A stretch of DNA of 64,000 bases, taken from positions 17,388,501-17,452,500 of the forward strand of contig NC_091111.1 of the NCBI RefSeq assembly GCF_024713975.1. Reading direction: 5' to 3'. The position numbers and the translations under genes are program-made. Positions 58,304-64,000 of the stretch are shown one piece after another (the first letter of the stretch is position 1; each line of letters begins with the position of its first letter). This DNA is from Paralichthys olivaceus. Its lineage: Eukaryota > Chordata > Actinopteri > Pleuronectiformes > Paralichthyidae. The notes beneath the pieces were generated by a model. That model saw nothing but the letters and a program-made list of their open reading frames with translations, ran no database searches and was not told where the DNA came from.

Positions 58304-58559
58304 GAGTAAGAAAAAGGTTGATAGGAAGAAAGACAGATAAGGAGAATGGAACCACATATTCAAAAATGATTTCCTTCTCAAACTTCCTCCTACTGTATAT
58401 TCACTCACGTCACGCTCTGTGTTCTGTCTTTCATCTCCAGGGAGAGGGGGAGGACTGAGCGAGCGACCAACAGATTGAATGAAGCCGCACCTGGTGCTTC
58501 TGAGGGCATTTCTCATGTTTTGATTTGTTCCATTTTGTTTTCTTCACTTCCTGCACTAG

Positions 58560-58651
58560 GCTACACCGAGCCGCTCGTTGCCATGCCGTCCAACAGTCCG
58601 GCTGCCACGGAGACACCACAGACACCAGCGAACGACACGGTGGTTGATGTG
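58560..58651 (+). CDS. dnmt3a: DNA (cytosine-5)-methyltransferase 3A, first coding exon (5' part of gene)
   Basis: De novo DNA methyltransferase; nuclear, sets CpG methylation. The exon starts after TGCACTAG (58559), has a good ATG context GCCATGCCG at 58583, and encodes 23 residues, MPSNSPAATETPQTPANDTV then VDV, ending GTG|GTGAGA. MPSNSP resembles the mammalian start MPAMPSSGP. The identification rests on this short resemblance plus position after dtnb and the CpG-rich leader; the PWWP, ADD and catalytic exons lie beyond the right edge. A second acceptor (TCTCCAG at 58434-58440) could give a longer 5' UTR form of the exon. The teleost paralogue (aa or ab) cannot be told. Confidence 0.62.
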
Positions 58652-59234
58652 GTGAGAATAGTATTATTACTTCTGTACTGATGTTTGCAATACATAATAA
58701 TAATAATAATAATTTGAATTCTTGCATAAAATACTCTGTATATATATCAGTAAAAAAGTAGATTTAAATAAAATGTATGTACTGAAGTTACGTACCAGTG
58801 CTTCAAAATGTGCAGTGCAGCACTTTTAAACTTGGGTTCCACCTACGACTCTCTCCACTTCTACTACTACTACCACTGTTGTTGTTGTTGTTATTGCTGC
58901 TTCTATTATCATACGCGGTGAAATTATACCACTGATATTTTTGCAGCCTCAGATATTGTTACAGCTTTCATTACCACCACCACTACTACTTTGGCTGCTG
59001 AGAATGAAGTCCAGAGCTGTTTTTAGCCAATGCTCACAGAAAATCTGGCGTCAGAGAAAGTCAGAGCGTGTGTGTGTGTGTGTGTGTGTGTAATAACTAA
59101 ACCTACAGTTATTTATTTACATTACCTACAGGCCTTTCTGCATTCCACACACTCACTCCGCCACATACAGATGAGACGAGTGCAGGAGTTTGGAGTCTCA
59201 AACAGTTTTTTTATTTTTTAGAAGCACGTGCACA

Positions 59235-59239
<5 letters not shown>

Positions 59240-59274
<35 letters not shown>
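59240..59274. repeat. CA microsatellite
   Basis: Pure CA repeat. Confidence 0.9.
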
Positions 59275-59276
<2 letters not shown>

Positions 59277-61599
59277 GCTACCACACAGTCAGACATACAC
59301 GCAGTGAAAAATGGCCCTTTTCATTTGCGCCCCCAGAGCCCAGGGCAGCCGTTGTAAATCTGCGAGAGGTTTGGAGTTCATTCTATAGTGCAGCTATATA
59401 AAGAACCGTCTTACTCACTTACTTCCACGTTCACACGGTGGCAGCGAGCCAACAAGGACAAAGTTTCCCGTATAGAGTTTGCTGTGTCTTTTTTAACTCT
59501 CTGAGACTCAACTCTGTCTTTTGCTCTCTGTGTGTCTCAAAGAGTCAAAAGTAAAAGACCAGAGAGAGAGAAATCTGAGTGAGTCACAGTGTTTGGGAGG
59601 TTTACTGTGGTGGTGGTGGTGGTGGTGGGGGGGGGACTGAGGTGTGGGAGGTTTGATTTATTCCAGTTATAAACTTTTGCACATGACAGAAGCTACTGGT
59701 TAAAATGATGAAGATAAACAATCATTTCTGTCGGCTCACACTACTACTACTGCTCTTTAGAGATTCAGCCCCATTCAATCAGCGAAATGAAATCAATATT
59801 TGATTCTCTGTTTCTTTAGCTGAAGCGGGTTTGACTGTTGGCGCAGGTATTTACAGAAATGAGTCTTTGCTGCATGCAAGGGAATTCATTTACTTTCTAA
59901 AACTTTTCATTTGTTCTCAGGACATAAATATTATAGGTTCCCTTGCTTCCGTCTTGCTACTCGTTGAAGGATCAAAGTCATTGACGGCTCATCGTGTTGC
60001 TGCTGTTGTGTTCTCTTGCTGTTCGGGTCTGTTTTATTTCTATAAACAGATTCTGCATGTGAATGTGCAGAATCTGTTGGCAAGCAGACAAGATTTCGGG
60101 GTTCTTCTGGTGTCTGTTTCTAGTTTGACAAAGATTTGAGAAGGCTTTGGTTGCCCGCAGGTAAACAGTCCGTGTGGAGAGCTAAAGAGGCAGAACACAA
60201 TGACTGAAATGCATCAAATGTTGGCTTTTTTATCTGTCTGCATTGATATGCAGGTAGCTGTTAAATAGCCAAAATGTTGTTTGGACCTAAAACACCAACC
60301 ATAAGTATCAGTGTTTGTGTTTTCTGTGGGAAAACCTTCCGTTTGTGTTGATTTGTCGGACTGTAACAATGTCCTGGGAACGGAGTCTTGGCCTAAATAT
60401 CGGCTGTTGACTCCAGAAGCCTCAAAATATTGGCCGTTGCCCCCAGAGGGTGATTCAGACAATAGCTTGGCATGATCACATGTTGGATCAGGTCTAATTA
60501 TCCTCATGTCTGGATGTGTCTTTGAGAATTAACATGGGCATGTTGGGGGTTGGGCAGGTTTTTCATTTGTCCGAGTCCACAATTTTGGACCTGTGAAAAC
60601 CTCTACTTCAAATTCGGCTCTACTTTCTCACCTCCGCATACCTCGTCACTCACGGCATAGAAATAGACATAATAGACTGTCTGAAAGAGGGTTTTGTGTG
60701 TTTATATCATATATATATATATATATATATATTTATATTTGTGTTTTTATATTTGATAGTTTTGTGTGTTTTCCTATTTCTACCACTACTTTGCAACGAT
60801 TGCAAGGTGATAGAGTCTTTTAGAAAGTGTGGGATCATTTAAGCTAATTGATCTCAGCAGATCTTTTCCCTATGAGACAGATGTTTTGGGAGGTCAGTGT
60901 CTGGTCGCAGAATAACTTTACTTTGAACAAGGAGCACTGGAGTAACAGTGGATGAAGGTTTTATTCGTTCAAAGGCCATAAGACGAGCCGTGCCTTCGCT
61001 TTAAAGAAGTGAGAAATGTGCTGGAGGATCTTTAAAAGCAGAACTCAGTATTCTGAGCACATGCACTGTGTTATTTATTCCATCTCTTAAAACCCATAAA
61101 GGTGGAGACGTCGCCATATTGTTCACTTAAGTGACCCAACATAGTTTAAAAACGGAGTTATATAAATAAGCAGGGTGCTCAGGACGGGTATAAATTGTAA
61201 ATCTCACTCTGTTTTACAAATTACAAAATATAGAATTGACATCCTCTGAATCACAGATGTTTTTAATGAAGGCAGAATGTAGATAAAAGAGTTTGTTATA
61301 TTGACATCTTTATCAAACAGTCATCAGGTGGGTGATAGATTCAGAGTGGAATTGAGAAAGAGAGCAGAAGAGGGGGGAGAGAGATGAAACGAGCAGGAGA
61401 TAGATAAAGGGAGAAAGAGAGAGACGTAGAGGGGAGGACGTGGGGAAGAAAGAAAGAGGACAAGCTGTCTGCAGCTGATGGGATCCTCCTCTGTCCGCCC
61501 GGTTTCAGTCTGGTAACTTAGCAACTGGAGCAGCCGAAAATAACCTGCCGGGAGATAGAAATAGACCAAAGATACTCGGACAGATTGGCGAGTGTGTTT

Positions 61600-61600
61600 G

Positions 61601-61679
<79 letters not shown>
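61600..61679. repeat. (GT)40 microsatellite
   Basis: About 80 bp of uninterrupted GT in the presumed dnmt3a intron 2. Confidence 0.93.
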
Positions 61680-61681
<2 letters not shown>

Positions 61682-63536
61682 AGACGTATACTTGAAAGGA
61701 TTTGGTTGAGTGTTTTCTTTTTTTATTATTATTTTTTTTTAGCTGTGCTGCTTTGTGTTTTTGTTTGCACATGTTGCACACGCGGCTCATGTTGCGTTGT
61801 TAAAAACGTGTGCTCGTCTGTGAGTGTGAGTCGTGACACAGGCATATGGGCAGCACACCAGGCCGACAGGGCCATTACCCCCCGCTCTGGCTGGTTGCTA
61901 TGCTGATCGTCAGGGAAGTGACATCAGGAGCTTTAGTCAGCACAGAGGCCCTGTCGGAGACAGTTGCTAAGCAGTTTCTGCACCTTAGCGACCACTCAGC
62001 AACATTAATGGAAACACTCGCCTAACAGGAGGCAGCACACAGAATGAGACCTCACTGATTATAGCTGGAGACAGTTTATGACAGTATTCACTATTATTAT
62101 CATTATTATAATTAGAAGTAGTAGAAGTAGTAGTTGTAGTAGTTGTAGTAAATCAAAACCGAGTGTCTGCAGCGAGCGTCTGCAGCTGTATCTATCATCA
62201 ACATGGTGTCATCAGATTATTCAGTTGTTCTGTTGTCTGATAGTTTTTGTTTCACACGGTATTTGTTGCCTCTCATTTGTTTTAATCTTGTATCACTTGC
62301 CGCTGTTCAAACTTTGAACGAGTTGCACAAACCTCTGATTAAAACCATTATTTATTCCGACCGGTGCATTTAAAGCTGCTTGCTTCACTTCAGCAATACA
62401 AGGGTTGAATGTTTCATCCTTGTACCAGTGATTTAATTTCTGCCCGAGGCAGCGATGCACATAAAGAGCACTCAAACAATAAAAAAAAAAATGAAAAAGC
62501 CCTGTAATGAAAATCTCTGCGGCCAGAAATTCCTGCCTCCCGGCTAAAATTCTATGCTACTCTCAAAGCATCAGGAATGATGTGTGTCATGGTGAAGCCA
62601 CATGAAATTTGAACTGTTTAAGTAAAGCAGGTGTTGTTTATTTTTCCTCTCGAGCCCAATAAAAGCTCTGCACAAACCCCCGAGACTCAGAAAGTCAAAG
62701 TTTGTCCGAAGCAGATGTAGAAATACAAAGTGTGTATGGACACGTGTGGGAGACGGCAGGTTCACAGCTCTGTTTAAAAAAAGATATTCACACCTCGTTC
62801 ACTCAGGCTTCTCCTACATTCAAGCCACTATCTTTTCACACCCGTTAATTATTTGTTATGTATTTAAATCAAGGAAACACCTTCCGTCATCAGGAAAAGA
62901 GGCAGAGTTATTAAGGTCCAAGTCCTAAACCTTGTATTTGAATCCTAAAAAACTAAAATGTGCATTTTTTTCTCCATCTTTACTCCCATTATTGAGTTTT
63001 TACAGTAAAAATAACAGATGATTAAGTTTAACTTTCAAATAGAATCCTGCTTTTAACCAGATGTGACCAATCTCCATCAAATACAGTTTCAATCTATTGT
63101 CATAATGAAATTCAGTATCACCATTATTCAGGATTACACTGTATTATGACAGGATGAAGTCCACTTTGCGTATCCGTACTTCCAGAAAACACTTATAACT
63201 CAAACTTGTGAGATGTTTTATTTGTCAGTTGTTATTATTTGTAATTTGCTTTTTAACATCCATAATGTAATAACCTGCTATAACGTCTTTTGTCTGTTGG
63301 TCCTGATGCTGAACTCCCTCACACACTATCCAGGTGCTGAGGTATTTTTATTCCACACATCACTATTCTACAACTCTGCTGCTCCGTGCCACTTTTTCTC
63401 TGCTGTGAGCTGAGGAAGCTGTTTAAAATCGCTGAGATGAATTAATTCAGGTCCCAAGTTTCACAAAAAGCAGCAGCAGCATTATGTTCTCAAGGATTCT
63501 GACAAGTTTCTAAAACACTTCCGATGAATTATTAAA

Positions 63537-63990
63537 TGTCTTAAAGAGATGTGTTGGGTATCCGTGCTCAGATGAGTCCAGTGCAGGACTGGTACGACGC
63601 GCATGTTGTCTACCAGCGCTTCTTAGTTAGATCGTTCGCAGGAAAACTACTGGAGGGATTACTACTACAAAACTTGGTGGAAGGATGTGGTATCAACCTT
63701 TTGGTTTGGATCCAGATCCGGGGACAGATCAACGATTAGTTTATCTGCTTCTTTAACATCGTGTGATTGGGGCGTTTTTCAACAGTTTTCATTTCATTGC
63801 TGGCTCTTAATGAAAACTATCAGGGGTCTTAACACTGATATTTATGAGTGTGCACAATTTGGTGCAGATCCAAACAAAAATCTGGATCTAGTTAATTTTT
63901 AATGTGGTTTCATGAGAGGAATGTTTGGCCTCGTCGGTATCGGAAGTCATTGCCATCGTACTAGTTTGAAAACTTGGCCGGATTTTGAGA
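63537..63990 (+). repeat. Teleost interspersed repeat (retroelement-tail-like), diverged
   Basis: Contains TTTGGATCCAGATCCGGGGA, then TTTTTCAACAGTTTTCATTT, CAATTTGGTGCAGATCCAAA and TAATGTGGTTTCATGAGAGG, in the order I know from a widespread fish repeat. Open frames here (63551-63739, 63687-63902) are repeat-derived. Family name not assigned. Confidence 0.55.
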
Positions 63991-64000
63991 AATTCGAGTC

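Larger units (their letters stand above)
54992..58559 (+). other. dnmt3a intron 1 (presumed)
   Basis: 3.6 kb. CpG-rich up to about 55.6 kb, then AT-rich. Contains a possible coding remnant on the minus strand (57092-57256), a degenerate tandem repeat at 57690-57830 and GT tracts near 56957, 58119 and 58274. Confidence 0.5.
58652..64000 (+). other. dnmt3a intron 2 (partial, presumed)
   Basis: 5.3 kb with no recognised exon. Holds CA/GT arrays (59240, 61600), a (GGT)n plus G-run at 59606-59632, an (AT)n tract at about 60708-60731, AGT-type repeats at 62110-62150 and an interspersed repeat at 63537-63990. Confidence 0.55.

Overview
The window is vertebrate nuclear DNA, most likely from a percomorph-type ray-finned fish. 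The evidence is small exons with GT/AG introns, CpG-rich promoters, very many CA/GT microsatellites, and several interspersed repeats that I recognise as teleost types. Nothing bacterial, plasmid or viral is visible.

Five protein-coding genes can be read. (1) rab10, minus strand, is 5'-partial here: exon 1 at 6372-6498 and exon 2 at 1169-1229, with later exons off the left edge. (2) kif3c, plus strand, 11737-23613, has 8 coding exons and is complete at 736 aa. (3) A soluble Toll-like receptor 5 gene (tlr5s), minus strand, 26473-28860, has 2 coding exons and is complete at 641 aa, with no transmembrane or TIR part. (4) dtnb (beta-dystrobrevin), plus strand, 38504-49656, has 18 constant coding exons plus two alternative ends, giving 620 or 663 aa. 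(5) dnmt3a, plus strand, shows only the start of the gene: a CpG-rich leader near 54.7-55.0 kb and a first coding exon at 58583-58651, with the rest off the right edge.

Apart from tlr5s, the order rab10 - kif3c - dtnb - dnmt3a and the relative orientations match human 2p23 (RAB10 - KIF3C - ASXL2 - DTNB - DNMT3A). In this fish the slot held by ASXL2 in mammals carries tlr5s instead, and I see no asxl2 exon. tlr5s lies tail-to-tail with kif3c and head-to-head with dtnb. It has its own compact promoter with a perfect kappa-B consensus about 185 bp upstream of the ATG, a likely inducible immune gene between housekeeping and neuronal genes.

Most of the rest is intron, leader or intergenic DNA. 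It holds dinucleotide microsatellites (one an uninterrupted (GT)52 directly upstream of the kif3c leader), two runs of 21-22 G, copies of teleost repeats (29.4, 41.2, 48.3 and 63.5 kb; a second family at 17.6, 22.8 and 33.5 kb), and a non-autonomous terminal-inverted-repeat element with an internal 16-bp minisatellite at 54.21-54.63 kb, just upstream of the dnmt3a leader. Long sense-strand purine (GA/GGA) tracts sit at the presumed 5' ends of rab10, kif3c, dtnb and dnmt3a but not of tlr5s. Several CTCF-like motifs occur, two of them convergent around kif3c and two inside repeat copies.

Exon boundaries were set by reading splice sites, checking codon phase across every junction and comparing with remembered family sequences. 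No database search was possible.
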